A stretch of 64,000 bases of DNA from Rhizobium skierniewicense (lineage in GTDB: Bacteria; Pseudomonadota; Alphaproteobacteria; Rhizobiales; Rhizobiaceae). The notes below the pieces were generated by a model that searched no databases, was not told the origin of the DNA, and worked only from the letters and a program-made list of their open reading frames with translations. The DNA is taken from positions 1-64,000 of the forward strand of contig NZ_JACIDV010000007.1 of assembly GCF_014196515.1 (NCBI RefSeq), read 5' to 3'. The position numbers were made by a program, and so were the translations under genes. The first letter of the stretch is position 1. Each line of letters begins with the position of its first letter. This document shows, in pieces, positions 54,993 through 63,374 of this stretch.

Positions 54993-55385
54993 ACGTTCAT
55001 ATTCCGCCACCCTGAAAAATCCATCCAAAGCCCTTTTCAGGAATGTTTTAATCGCATTTTCGCCTTTTTAACCATTTGTTAAGGCGCAATCTGGCTAAAA
55101 TTTTCATGTCTTGGAAAATTATTTCACAGTGAATTCGTGATCCGGTTCGCTTTACCCTATCTCTGCACGGATTTTTCGTTTGGCGTTGATTCCAAATGAA
55201 TTTTTTCGAATACGTCGAAACCCATCGAAATTCACGGGGTAGACGCCCTTCACGAATGTTACAACGCGTAACACTTCGTGAACACCCATTGGCCATTTTT
55301 CGCCATCTTTCGCTCGCTCTACACTCACCTCAATTCAATACGCCTAAGTCCATCGGCGCGGGGCCGAGTATCAGGGAAGCACAGT
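54993..55385. other. AT-rich intergenic region before the RlpA-like gene
   Basis: This 393-base stretch is notably AT-richer than its surroundings and has no gene. It holds a CtrA-like motif at 55068-55082 and other TTAA repeats, so it is likely a regulated promoter region. Confidence 0.5.
55068..55082. promoter_or_regulatory. CtrA-like binding motif
   Basis: TTAACCATTTGTTAA fits the TTAA-N7-TTAA consensus of the alphaproteobacterial cell-cycle regulator CtrA, and its left part also matches the TTAACCAT half-site. It is about 304 bases before the RlpA-like start. Confidence 0.45.
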
Positions 55386-55754
55386 TTGACGCATATACGA
55401 CGCATGACTTTTGCGGCTGCAACTATAGCCGCATGTTCCATCATCGCTCCACTTTCAGCACAGGCCGGTACCGGCTGCGGAGGCGCATCCTGGTATGCAC
55501 TGACCTCCAAGACAGCTTCGGGCGAGCGGATGAACCCTTCCAATCTGACGGCGGCTCATCGTTCGCTGCGCTTCGGCACCAAGGTCAAGGTGACCAATGC
55601 CCGCAACGGCAAGGCTGTCGTGGTTCGCATCAACGACCGTGGTCCGTTCATCAAGGGTCGCGTGCTCGATCTTTCCAAGGCAGCCGCCAAGAACATTGGC
55701 ATGGTCAGCTCCGGCACGGCCAAGGTCTGCTACGAAATCATGGCCTCCAACTGA
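55386..55754 (+). CDS. RlpA-like septal-ring/DPBB domain protein
   Basis: This about 122-residue secreted protein has a signal peptide ([23 protein letters not shown]) and a double-psi beta-barrel domain: [53 protein letters not shown]. These are the RlpA hallmarks (a YG/ASWY start and the NDRGP motif with catalytic Asp). RlpA enzymes cleave naked glycan strands at the division septum; there is no SPOR domain here. TTG 55386 has AGGGAA about 8 bases upstream; ATG 55404 also gives a complete signal. Regulation by CtrA is possible. Confidence 0.85.
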   Translation: MTHIRRMTFAAATIAACSIIAPLSAQAGTGCGGASWYALTSKTASGERMNPSNLTAAHRSLRFGTKVKVTNARNGKAVVVRINDRGPFIKGRVLDLSKAAAKNIGMVSSGTAKVCYEIMASN

Positions 55755-55855
55755 GCCTGTTGCTTCGAAGCGTTTTTTAGGGAATTCCGGGCGAAGACTT
55801 GCCCTCGACACCATTCGCGTCTACCAACCCGGACAGATTGTGAATGAGGTAGAAT

Positions 55856-57145
55856 ATGCGTTTGGGCGGGCGGTTGGCCGGGGCTATCGAAGTGTTGGCG
55901 GATATCGAGGCGCGTAGACGCCCGGTTGCCGACGCGCTGAAGGACTGGGGACTGGCGCATCGTTTTGCCGGTTCCGGCGACAGGGCCGCTATCGGGAACA
56001 TCGTTTACGATGCCCTGCGCATGAAACTTTCCCACGCATGGCTGATGGATGACGGAAGCGCGACTGCGCTCGGCTATGCCGTCATGTTGCGCCAATGGGG
56101 CAAATCCGCCGAGCAGCTGACAGCCGAATTCGATGGCGACAAGTTCGCGCCGGAGCCTCTGCCAGATGCGGCTTTGTCGGCCTTCGCCTCGCGTGCGCTG
56201 TCTGACGCGCCTGCCCATGTTCAGGGTGACATTCCCGACTGGGTGCAGGCATCTTTCGAGGCGACCTTCGGTGAGGACTGGCTGCGGCAGGCAAAAGCGC
56301 TGAACGAGCGCCCGACGCTCGACCTTCGCGCCAATACGCTGAAGGCATCGCGTGCCAAGGTCATCAAGGCGCTGGAAGACGCGAAGGCCGAGACCACGCG
56401 CATCGCCCGTCAGGGTGTGCGGATTGCGGCGGGCGAAGGCCCTTCGCGTCTCCCCAATGTGACCGCCGAACTTTCCTTCCAGAAAGGCTGGTTCGAGGTT
56501 CAGGACGAGGGATCGCAGATCGTCGCAGATCTGGCCGGTGCGCAAGAGGGTGAACAGATCCTCGATTATTGCGCAGGCGGTGGCGGCAAGACGCTGGCCA
56601 TGGCAGCGACCATGAACAACAAGGGGCAGGTTCACGCCTTCGACGCCGATCGCAAGCGTCTGGCACCGATCATCGAACGCTTGAAGCGCGCGGGAACCCG
56701 CAATGTGCAGGTTCACGACCGCGCCGAGGCCCTGGAACGCTATCAAAACAAATTCGACCGCGTTCTGGTCGATGCCCCCTGCACCGGCACCGGCACATGG
56801 CGTCGTCGCCCCGACACCAAATGGCGGCTGACGCAGCGTAATCTGGAAGAGCGGGTCGAGCAGCAGCGGCAGGCGCTGGATGAGGCCAAGATGTTCGTGC
56901 GCCCCGGTGGGGAGCTGGTCTATGTCACATGCTCTGTCCTTCCGGAAGAAAACGAGCGTCAGGTTCGTCATTTCTGTGCCGAGAACCCGGAGTTTTCCAT
57001 CCGTTCCGCACTGGATCGCTGGACAGGCCTTTTTGGTGCCGATGCCGCCAAGCCGCATTCGGCGGATGGCGAGACCATAACGCTGACGCCTGGGACGACC
57101 GATACGGACGGCTTCTTTTTCTGTTCGATGAAGCGGAACGCCTGA
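55856..57145 (+). CDS. RsmB-type rRNA (cytosine-C5)-methyltransferase
   Basis: This 429-residue protein has an N-terminal NusB-like region (AGAIEVLADIEARRRPVADALKDW) and a class I methyltransferase C-terminal domain: ILDYCAGGGGKTLAMAA motif I near residue 235, then VDAPCTGTGTWRRRPD and YVTCSVLPEEN, the two Cys motifs of RsmB/NOL1-NOP2 enzymes. It would methylate a 16S rRNA cytosine. Start ATG 55856 has GAGG upstream. The target (C967 as in RsmB) is inferred. A hairpin follows the gene. Confidence 0.9.
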   Translation: MRLGGRLAGAIEVLADIEARRRPVADALKDWGLAHRFAGSGDRAAIGNIVYDALRMKLSHAWLMDDGSATALGYAVMLRQWGKSAEQLTAEFDGDKFAPEPLPDAALSAFASRALSDAPAHVQGDIPDWVQASFEATFGEDWLRQAKALNERPTLDLRANTLKASRAKVIKALEDAKAETTRIARQGVRIAAGEGPSRLPNVTAELSFQKGWFEVQDEGSQIVADLAGAQEGEQILDYCAGGGGKTLAMAATMNNKGQVHAFDADRKRLAPIIERLKRAGTRNVQVHDRAEALERYQNKFDRVLVDAPCTGTGTWRRRPDTKWRLTQRNLEERVEQQRQALDEAKMFVRPGGELVYVTCSVLPEENERQVRHFCAENPEFSIRSALDRWTGLFGADAAKPHSADGETITLTPGTTDTDGFFFCSMKRNA

Positions 57146-57165
57146 GCGTTTTAAAGCCAACAGGA

Positions 57166-57198
57166 CTGCCGGATTTGACAAGAGCCGAAATCCGGCAG
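57166..57198 (+). other. Hairpin after the RsmB-type gene
   Basis: A perfect 11-bp stem (CTGCCGGATTT / AAATCCGGCAG) with an 11-nt loop, but with no T-run. It may be a weak terminator or part of the imelysin-gene leader. Confidence 0.55.
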
Positions 57199-57212
57199 CC
57201 TGCTTGGAAAGC

Positions 57213-57257
57213 TTCTAAACTAGAATATTTGACACAAGTTTGCGATTGGTTCAGAAC
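57213..57257 (+). promoter_or_regulatory. Candidate promoter and palindromic operator before the imelysin operon
   Basis: TTCTA-AAC-TAGAA (57213-57225) is a perfect 5-bp dyad just before TTGACA (57229-57234); a weak -10 (CAGAAC, 57252-57257) follows at 17 bases. The dyad resembles, with inverted arms, the Irr/ICE motif of rhizobia (TTTAGAA-N-TTCTAAA), but it is not a match. No TGA-N9-TCA box is present. Confidence 0.4.
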
Positions 57258-57300
57258 TCGCCTTCACGGCCTCGTTACAAGGGGGCCGATAGGAGAGACC

Positions 57301-58578
57301 ATGTTCCGCAAATCCATTTTTGGCGCAAGTCTTGCGCTTCTGGCCACATCCGTGACCCTCACTGCACTTCCCGCCAGCGCCGCGACCGACCCGGCAGCCG
57401 TGGTCAAACATTATGCGGAGCTGGGCTTTGCAAAATATCAGGACGCGCTGACGACGGCGCAGACACTCGACAAGGCCATCGACGCGCTGATCGCCACGCC
57501 GAGCGAAACCAATCTGAAGGCTGCGCGTGAAGCCTGGATCAAGGCCCGCATTCCCTATCAGCAGACGGAAGTCTACCGCTTCGGCAACTCGATCGTCGAT
57601 GAGTGGGAAGGCAAGGTCAATGCCTGGCCGCTGGACGAAGGCCTGATCGATTACGTCGACAGCGCCTACGGCACCGAAAGCGACGAGAACGAGCTTTACA
57701 CCGCCAACATCATCGCCAACAAAAAAATCAAGGTCGGCGGCGAAGAGGTCGATGCCTCCAAGATCACGCCGGATCTGATCCGCAGCCTTGCGGAAGCGGG
57801 CGAAGTGGAAGCCAACGTGACCACCGGTTACCATGCCATCGAGTTTCTGCTCTGGGGCCAGGACTTGAACGGCACGGGACCGGGTGCGGGCAACCGACCC
57901 TATACCGATTACGACACCAAGAATTGCACCGGAGGCAATTGCGACCGTCGCGCCGATTATCTGAAGGCGGCCTCGACGCTTCTGGTGGCCGACCTCAAGG
58001 AAATGACGGACAACTGGGCACCGGATGGCGAAGCGGCAAAAACCGTGGAAGCCGACCCGAAGAAGGGGCTGACGGCCATTCTGACCGGCATGGGCTCGCT
58101 GTCTTACGGCGAACTGGCAGGTGAACGCATGAAGCTTGGCCTTCTGCTGCACGACCCGGAAGAAGAACATGATTGCTTCTCCGACAACACCTACAACTCG
58201 CATCTGAACGACGCCATCGGCATCGCAGCCGCCTATAGCGGTGAGTACACGACCGTGGACGGCAAGACCCTGACCGGCCCATCGCTTTCGCAACTCGTTG
58301 CCGCCAGTGACAAGACGCTGGATGCCGAAATGAAGGCCAAGCTGACCAAGACGTTGGATGCCATGCACGCCATGGAAAAGCGCGGCCAGACGGTTGAGGC
58401 TTACGACCAGATGATTGCCGAGGGTAACAAGGACGGCAACGCGACCGTGCAGGCTGCGATCGACGGGCTTCTGGACCAGACCAAGACCATTGAACGCGTG
58501 ATTGCAGCTCTCGATCTGGGCAAGATCCAGCTCGAAGGCTCCGACAGCCTTGATAGCCCGAACGCTGTCTTCAAGTAG
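57301..58578 (+). CDS. Imelysin-family (M75/IrpA-type) periplasmic protein
   Basis: This 425-residue exported protein has a signal peptide (SIFGASLALLATSVTLTALPASA) and an imelysin domain. The conserved GYHAIEFLLWGQD motif (HxxE) is near residue 180, and the FGNSIVDEWEGKVNAWPLDEGLIDYV region is typical of the family. Homologues include EfeO-like and IrpA iron-regulated proteins; whether they are peptidases is doubtful. A strong AGGAGAG ribosome site fixes ATG. It is the first gene of a four-gene periplasmic operon. Confidence 0.88.
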   Translation: MFRKSIFGASLALLATSVTLTALPASAATDPAAVVKHYAELGFAKYQDALTTAQTLDKAIDALIATPSETNLKAAREAWIKARIPYQQTEVYRFGNSIVDEWEGKVNAWPLDEGLIDYVDSAYGTESDENELYTANIIANKKIKVGGEEVDASKITPDLIRSLAEAGEVEANVTTGYHAIEFLLWGQDLNGTGPGAGNRPYTDYDTKNCTGGNCDRRADYLKAASTLLVADLKEMTDNWAPDGEAAKTVEADPKKGLTAILTGMGSLSYGELAGERMKLGLLLHDPEEEHDCFSDNTYNSHLNDAIGIAAAYSGEYTTVDGKTLTGPSLSQLVAASDKTLDAEMKAKLTKTLDAMHAMEKRGQTVEAYDQMIAEGNKDGNATVQAAIDGLLDQTKTIERVIAALDLGKIQLEGSDSLDSPNAVFK

Positions 58579-58587
58579 GATAATGAG

Positions 58588-58616
58588 GCGGGCCGCGTTG
58601 ATAACATGCGGCCCGC
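58588..58616 (+). other. Hairpin between the imelysin and di-heme genes
   Basis: A perfect 9-bp stem (GCGGGCCGC / GCGGCCCGC) has an 11-nt loop and only a short T-run. It lies between two genes of one operon, so it probably stabilises the first cistron or partly ends transcription. An upstream in-frame ATG at 58606 lies in the stem. Confidence 0.6.
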
Positions 58617-58632
58617 TTCTCCCTTTAGGTCG

Positions 58633-60135
58633 ATGGGTGTGAAACGCTTGCGGTCGCTTCTTTTCCTCTGTCCGCTTCTGATCGTGGCCGCCACTGGCGA
58701 GTTGCTGACGGCGGCTGAAACAGGCAAGCAGCCTGTCCTTTCTGCGCAAGACGCAGTGCGTGTCCGAAACGTCACGCAACCAACAACAGACTTTTCCAAG
58801 GCAGAGCCGTCCGAGGCCATGTCTGCCGGTGCGGCGACAACAACTGAAATGCGCGATCCGTTTTCGCAGGCCTCCGCCAATATGACCTTCGAGCGTGGCC
58901 AGGATTTCAAGCTGGGCAATGCGCTGTTTCAGAAATTGTGGGTGTCTTCACCGTCTTCCACGCAGGCCTCCGACGGGCTGGGGCCGCTTTACAATGCGCG
59001 GTCGTGCCAGACCTGCCACATCAAGGATGGGCGCGGGCGTCCACCGGTGGAGAATGAAGACGCGGTTTCGATGTTTTTGCGCCTGGCGCGGCCCGCACGC
59101 ACCCCGGACGAATTACGAGCGATCCGCGACCACGATGTGGTGAACTTTCCCGATGCGACCTATGGTGGGCAGCTACAGAACCTTGCCGTCCCGGGCCTTA
59201 AGGCGGAAGGCAAGCTTACCATCTCCTATGAGGAGCAGATGGTCACGCTTGGCGACGGAGAGACCGTATCGCTGCGAAAGCCCACATATACTATTAACGG
59301 GCTGACTTACGGACCGCTGGAGCCCGACACGACGCTCTCTCCCCGCATTGCCCAGCCGACGCTGGGTCTGGGCCTGATCGAGGCTATCACAGACGAAGAT
59401 ATTCTGGCCAATGCCAGGCCTGACGGCGGCAGACCGGCATGGGTGCGGGACCACCGGACAGGTGAATTGAAACTCGGTCGCTTCGGCTGGAAGGCGCAGA
59501 ATGCCAGCGTGCGGGATCAGGCCGCCAATGCGCTGTCCCATGATATCGGCATCTCCTCGCCGGATACGCCGAATGCCTTTGGCGACTGCACGGACAAGGA
59601 GCCGGACTGTCTGGCCATGCCGACCGGTGTGCAGAAGCGACTGGGCGACGTGGAAGCGCCCTCGCCCGTGCTGGATCTGATGACCTTCTACACTGAGAAT
59701 CTGGCCGTCCCCGCGCGACGCAATGTCGATGACCCCTCAGTTCTGCGGGGCAAGCAGCAGTTCTATGAGGCGGGATGTGCGTCCTGCCATAGGCCGAAAT
59801 TCGTGACCAAGCGCGACGCCAACGATGCGCTGCATTCTTTTCAACTGATCTGGCCCTATTCCGATTTTCTATTGCACGACATGGGCGAGGGATTGGCGGA
59901 TGGTCAGCAGGTGGGCGAAGCGGGCGGGCAGGAATGGCGCACCCAGCCGCTCTGGGGCATTGGCCTGACGCAAGCCGTCAATGGCAATGGTTTTTACCTG
60001 CATGACGGGCGCGCGCGCAGCCTGAGCGAAGCGATCTTGTGGCATGGCGGCGAGGCGCAAACAGCGCGCGATGATTTTGCTGCCTTGCAAAAGTCCGATC
60101 GGCAGGCTTTGCTCAAATTTCTGGAGTCCCTTTGA
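58633..60135 (+). CDS. Di-heme oxidoreductase family protein (DUF1111, cytochrome c peroxidase-like)
   Basis: This 500-residue secreted protein has a signal peptide (RLRSLLFLCPLLIVAATGELL) and two CxxCH heme-c sites: SCQTCHIKDGRG near residue 125 and GCASCHRPKF near residue 380. This is the thiol-oxidoreductase/di-heme peroxidase type (DUF1111). It would act in the periplasm, perhaps oxidising or reducing iron or its carrier. ATG 58633 is chosen because 58606 is in a hairpin. Its TGA overlaps the next ATG. It is always seen, in similar clusters I recall, beside imelysin genes. Confidence 0.86.
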   Translation: MGVKRLRSLLFLCPLLIVAATGELLTAAETGKQPVLSAQDAVRVRNVTQPTTDFSKAEPSEAMSAGAATTTEMRDPFSQASANMTFERGQDFKLGNALFQKLWVSSPSSTQASDGLGPLYNARSCQTCHIKDGRGRPPVENEDAVSMFLRLARPARTPDELRAIRDHDVVNFPDATYGGQLQNLAVPGLKAEGKLTISYEEQMVTLGDGETVSLRKPTYTINGLTYGPLEPDTTLSPRIAQPTLGLGLIEAITDEDILANARPDGGRPAWVRDHRTGELKLGRFGWKAQNASVRDQAANALSHDIGISSPDTPNAFGDCTDKEPDCLAMPTGVQKRLGDVEAPSPVLDLMTFYTENLAVPARRNVDDPSVLRGKQQFYEAGCASCHRPKFVTKRDANDALHSFQLIWPYSDFLLHDMGEGLADGQQVGEAGGQEWRTQPLWGIGLTQAVNGNGFYLHDGRARSLSEAILWHGGEAQTARDDFAALQKSDRQALLKFLESL

Positions 60136-61256
60136 TGGAAAATGCGATGCGAAAAATTCACGCCCTTCTGCCACTCGCGTTTCTATGCAGCTTCGGCCAT
60201 GCAATTGCGCAGGATGTGGAACTGATGCCGCCGCCACCGCTGGACCCGGTGAAAGTCCGCAGCGTGATGGAAAAGGCCGTGGATGGCTTCATTCGCCCCG
60301 GCTATGACGGTTTTCGCGATAGCGCCGAGGCGCTGGAGGGGAAGATGCAGGCGCTGTGCGCCGCGCCTTCCGCAGACACGATGGCGGCGGCGAAAGCAGG
60401 CTTTGCGGATGCGGCCCACGCATGGGCGGGCATCGAGATCGTCCGCGTCGGCCCCGTCATCGAGCAGAACCGTTTCGAGCGGGTGCTGTATTATCCCGAC
60501 AAGAAGGGTCTCGGCCTCAAGCAGGTGCAGCGGTATCTCTCGGAAAAAGACGAGAGCGTGACGACGCCGCAGGGGTTGCGGGCAAAAAGCGTTGCGGCGC
60601 AGGGTTTTGGTGCGCTGGAATATGTGCTTTACGGCACGGGTGCGGACGCCATTCTGACGGACAGGAACGGCTTCCGTTGCCGCTATGGCGCGGCCATTGC
60701 GGGCAATGTTGCCAATATCGGCAAGGAACTGTCCGAACTCTGGGACGCGCCCGATGGGATGGCGAAGAACTGGAAGGAACCCGGACCTGCCAATCCGGTG
60801 TTTCGTGACGAGCGAGAAGCGCTGGTGGCGCTGCTGGGCATTCTGGTCCATGGATCGGAAGCCATTCGCGACCAACGCATCGAAACCTTCTACAAGGGCC
60901 CGGACAATGCCAAATTTCCGCGCACCGCGATCTACTGGCGATCGGGCCTGACATGGAAGAGCATCGGCGACAACGTGTTCGCTGTTCAGACGCTGCTGCA
61001 CAAGGCAGGCATGAACGAACTTCTGCCACCCGACCAGCGCTCGATCATGGGCTCTATCGACTTCATCGCCAAATCGATGGTCCGCGTGTCCGGCACTATC
61101 GAGCCCGATGTGGAAAAGGCGCTGGATGACGACAAGGAACGCGCCAAGGTCGATTATCTTCTGTTGAACGGCAAGGACCTTATCTACCGCATCAACGACC
61201 AGTATGGTGGGGCCGTCGGCCTCAGCTCCGGCTTTTCGTTCGCGGATGGAGATTGA
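60135..61256 (+). CDS. Second imelysin-family protein
   Basis: This 373-residue exported protein (signal KIHALLPLAFLCSFGHAIA) is a divergent imelysin-domain paralogue of the gene at 57301. The conserved HxxE site is GFGALEYVLYG here, so His is replaced by Gly, which suggests a non-identical metal or ligand role. A second signature is TAIYWRSGLTWKSIGDN. The start overlaps the preceding stop (TGATG), indicating coupling. A lipoprotein form is not supported. Confidence 0.83.
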   Translation: MENAMRKIHALLPLAFLCSFGHAIAQDVELMPPPPLDPVKVRSVMEKAVDGFIRPGYDGFRDSAEALEGKMQALCAAPSADTMAAAKAGFADAAHAWAGIEIVRVGPVIEQNRFERVLYYPDKKGLGLKQVQRYLSEKDESVTTPQGLRAKSVAAQGFGALEYVLYGTGADAILTDRNGFRCRYGAAIAGNVANIGKELSELWDAPDGMAKNWKEPGPANPVFRDEREALVALLGILVHGSEAIRDQRIETFYKGPDNAKFPRTAIYWRSGLTWKSIGDNVFAVQTLLHKAGMNELLPPDQRSIMGSIDFIAKSMVRVSGTIEPDVEKALDDDKERAKVDYLLLNGKDLIYRINDQYGGAVGLSSGFSFADGD

Positions 61257-61259
61257 AGG

Positions 61260-62348
61260 GTGGCGAGGGACAAACGACTGCTGATCGATCGCCGCACGTT
61301 CATCAAGGCGGCGGGATTGCCGTTTCTGGCAACGCTTGCGCCGCGCTCGCTCTATGCGCTGGAGCGAACAGATGCGGTCTTCGCCTCGGCTTTCCGCGAC
61401 CGCGACGGTTCCTACGGCGTTGCGACGGTGAGCGAAGCGGGAGAGATCATCGATCGGCTGGTTCTGCCCTCCCGCGCCCATGGCATGGCGACCAGCCGTG
61501 CAACCGGCGTGACGGTGGCCTTTGCTCGCAGGCCCGGCACCTTCTTCATGGCATTCGACCCGGCCAAACGGCACGAACCCATCGTGATGCACACGCCCGA
61601 GAACCGGCATTTTTACGGCCACGGGCAGTTTTCACCGGATGGATCGATCCTCTATGCCAGCGAAAACGACTTTGACAGGAATCGTGGTGTGATCGGTCTC
61701 TACGATGCCCGTGATGGCTTCAGGCGCATCGGTGAATATGATGCGCGCGGCATCGGCACCCATGACATGACTGTCAGCGATGACGGGCGGATGATCATCA
61801 TCGCCAATGGCGGCATTGAGACACACCCCGATTTTGGTCGCACCAAACTCAACATCGATGCGATGGAGCCTTCGCTGGTGCTGCTCGATGCGGCGACGGG
61901 GCGGCTGATCCAGCGGCATGGGCTTGCGAAAGACCTGCGCCAGCTTTCAACCCGCCATGTCGATCTGGGACGTGACGGGCGCATCTGGTTTGCCTGTCAG
62001 TATGAGGGGCCGCGCAACGATTTGCCGCCGCTGGTGGGGTATTTTTCCAAGGGTGATGATCTCCATTTCATCGACCTGCCGGAAGAAACCACCGCGCGAC
62101 TGGCCAATTATGTCGGGGCCATCGCCATCAATCGAAACGACGGCATCGTCGGCCTGACATCGCCCAATGGCAATGCGACGGTGATGCTGGATGAGAAAAA
62201 CGGAAGGGTTGTCGGCGAGACGGCGCTTCGCGAGGCCGCAGGTGTGGCAGCTGCGACAAAAGGCATCGTCACCTCGTCCTATGACGGGCAATTCGGGACC
62301 AAAACCAGTGCTGTGGCGTGGGACCAGCACATTGTGAGACTTGCCTGA
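61260..62348 (+). CDS. Tat-exported DUF1513 beta-propeller-like protein
   Basis: This 362-residue protein has a twin-arginine signal (LLIDRRTFIKAAGLPFLATLA) and a DUF1513 body of beta-propeller-like repeats (for example FYGHGQFSPDGSILYASEND, DARGIGTHDMTVSDDGR). Its start is GTG with GGAG upstream, 3 bases after the previous stop. DUF1513 proteins occur in the same clusters as imelysins and di-heme proteins. Tat export suggests folding or cofactor loading in the cytoplasm. Function is unknown. Confidence 0.84.
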   Translation: MARDKRLLIDRRTFIKAAGLPFLATLAPRSLYALERTDAVFASAFRDRDGSYGVATVSEAGEIIDRLVLPSRAHGMATSRATGVTVAFARRPGTFFMAFDPAKRHEPIVMHTPENRHFYGHGQFSPDGSILYASENDFDRNRGVIGLYDARDGFRRIGEYDARGIGTHDMTVSDDGRMIIIANGGIETHPDFGRTKLNIDAMEPSLVLLDAATGRLIQRHGLAKDLRQLSTRHVDLGRDGRIWFACQYEGPRNDLPPLVGYFSKGDDLHFIDLPEETTARLANYVGAIAINRNDGIVGLTSPNGNATVMLDEKNGRVVGETALREAAGVAAATKGIVTSSYDGQFGTKTSAVAWDQHIVRLA

Positions 62349-62386
62349 TAAATTGCTAAAATAACACCGGAACAGAAGGCACGTCT

Positions 62387-62854
62387 ATGCATTTCATGTC
62401 TATGAAAAAAGCGCTGGTCTATTTCCTTTTCGTTCTGGCAGTCGTGACCACCGGCGCGTTGATCGGCATGAACAACGTGCCGGGCGAATGGTACCAGTCG
62501 CTCAACAAGCCCTTTTTCAATCCACCCAACTGGATTTTCGGGCCTGTCTGGACGGCACTTTACGTGATGATCGCGATTGCTGGAGCACGCACGTGGCTGC
62601 AAAGCCGCATGGGCGGGCGCATGCAGCTGTGGGGCAGCCAGATGCTGCTGAACTTCATGTGGTCACCGATCTTCTTCACGATGCAGAGCCCCGCCGGCGC
62701 GCTGATCCTGATCGTGCCGATGCTGATCTGCGTCGTCGCGTTCATCCTCATGACCGCCACGCGCGACCGCATCTCCATGTGGCTTTTCGTGCCCTACGCG
62801 GTGTGGGTTGCGTTCGCCACACTGCTCAATGCCAGCATCGTTTATCTGAATTAG
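62387..62854 (+). CDS. tspO: TspO/MBR family membrane protein
   Basis: This 155-residue protein has five TM segments. The family hallmark is PGEWYQSLNKPFFNPPNWIFGPVWTALY near residues 33-60, with WQSRMGG-type and LLNFMWSPIFF blocks later. Bacterial TspO proteins bind porphyrins and affect tetrapyrrole export or stress responses. ATG 62387 has GAAGG; ATG 62402 is an alternative. It follows the iron-linked operon by 38 bases and could share its transcript. Confidence 0.92.
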   Translation: MHFMSMKKALVYFLFVLAVVTTGALIGMNNVPGEWYQSLNKPFFNPPNWIFGPVWTALYVMIAIAGARTWLQSRMGGRMQLWGSQMLLNFMWSPIFFTMQSPAGALILIVPMLICVVAFILMTATRDRISMWLFVPYAVWVAFATLLNASIVYLN

Positions 62855-62924
62855 CACCCAGCCTCCCCTTGCCATGCCGCGATCAACGCGCCATGTTTTT
62901 TCAAAGAACAGGAAAGGCAGGGGA

Positions 62925-63374
62925 ATGAATTTCACCGATCCCGGCGATTTTCGCCAGAGGATAGAAAAAAGCTTCGCACGTCAGGGCGTCGTTCAGGCGA
63001 TCAACGCCGAGATTTCACGCATCGAGCACCGGCTGGTGGAAATCGAGCTGCCGTTTCATGCCAAACTCACGCAGCAGCACGGCATTTTGCATGCGGGTGT
63101 CATTGCAGCCGCGCTGGACACCGCCTGCACCTACGCCGCCTATACGATCATCGCGCCGGAGACTTCGCTCCTGACCATCGAGTTCAAGGTCAATCTTATG
63201 TCGCCGGGGCGCGGCGAGCGGTTTCTGTTTCGCGGAGAGATCACCAAGCCGGGTAGCAACATCATCGTCGCAGACGGTCGCGCCTATGCGCTGTCCGATG
63301 GACCCGCCAAGTTGATTGCCTCCATGACCGGCACGATGATGGTGATGAAGGGCCGCGAAGGCTTCGACGAATGA
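62925..63374 (+). CDS. PaaI-type hotdog thioesterase
   Basis: This 149-residue hotdog-fold protein has the diagnostic loop KLTQQHGILHAGVIAAALDTACTYAA near residues 50-75 (HGI/LH-G and Asp catalytic region). It would hydrolyse an acyl-CoA; the substrate is not known. ATG 62925 has AGGGGA upstream. The ATGA overlap with the next gene suggests coupling. Confidence 0.86.
   Translation: MNFTDPGDFRQRIEKSFARQGVVQAINAEISRIEHRLVEIELPFHAKLTQQHGILHAGVIAAALDTACTYAAYTIIAPETSLLTIEFKVNLMSPGRGERFLFRGEITKPGSNIIVADGRAYALSDGPAKLIASMTGTMMVMKGREGFDE

Noticed and set aside
57213..57225. Irr/ICE box at the imelysin operon
   Set aside because: The arms are TTCTA...TAGAA, the reverse of the TTTAGAA...TTCTAAA order, so it is reported only as an unnamed dyad.
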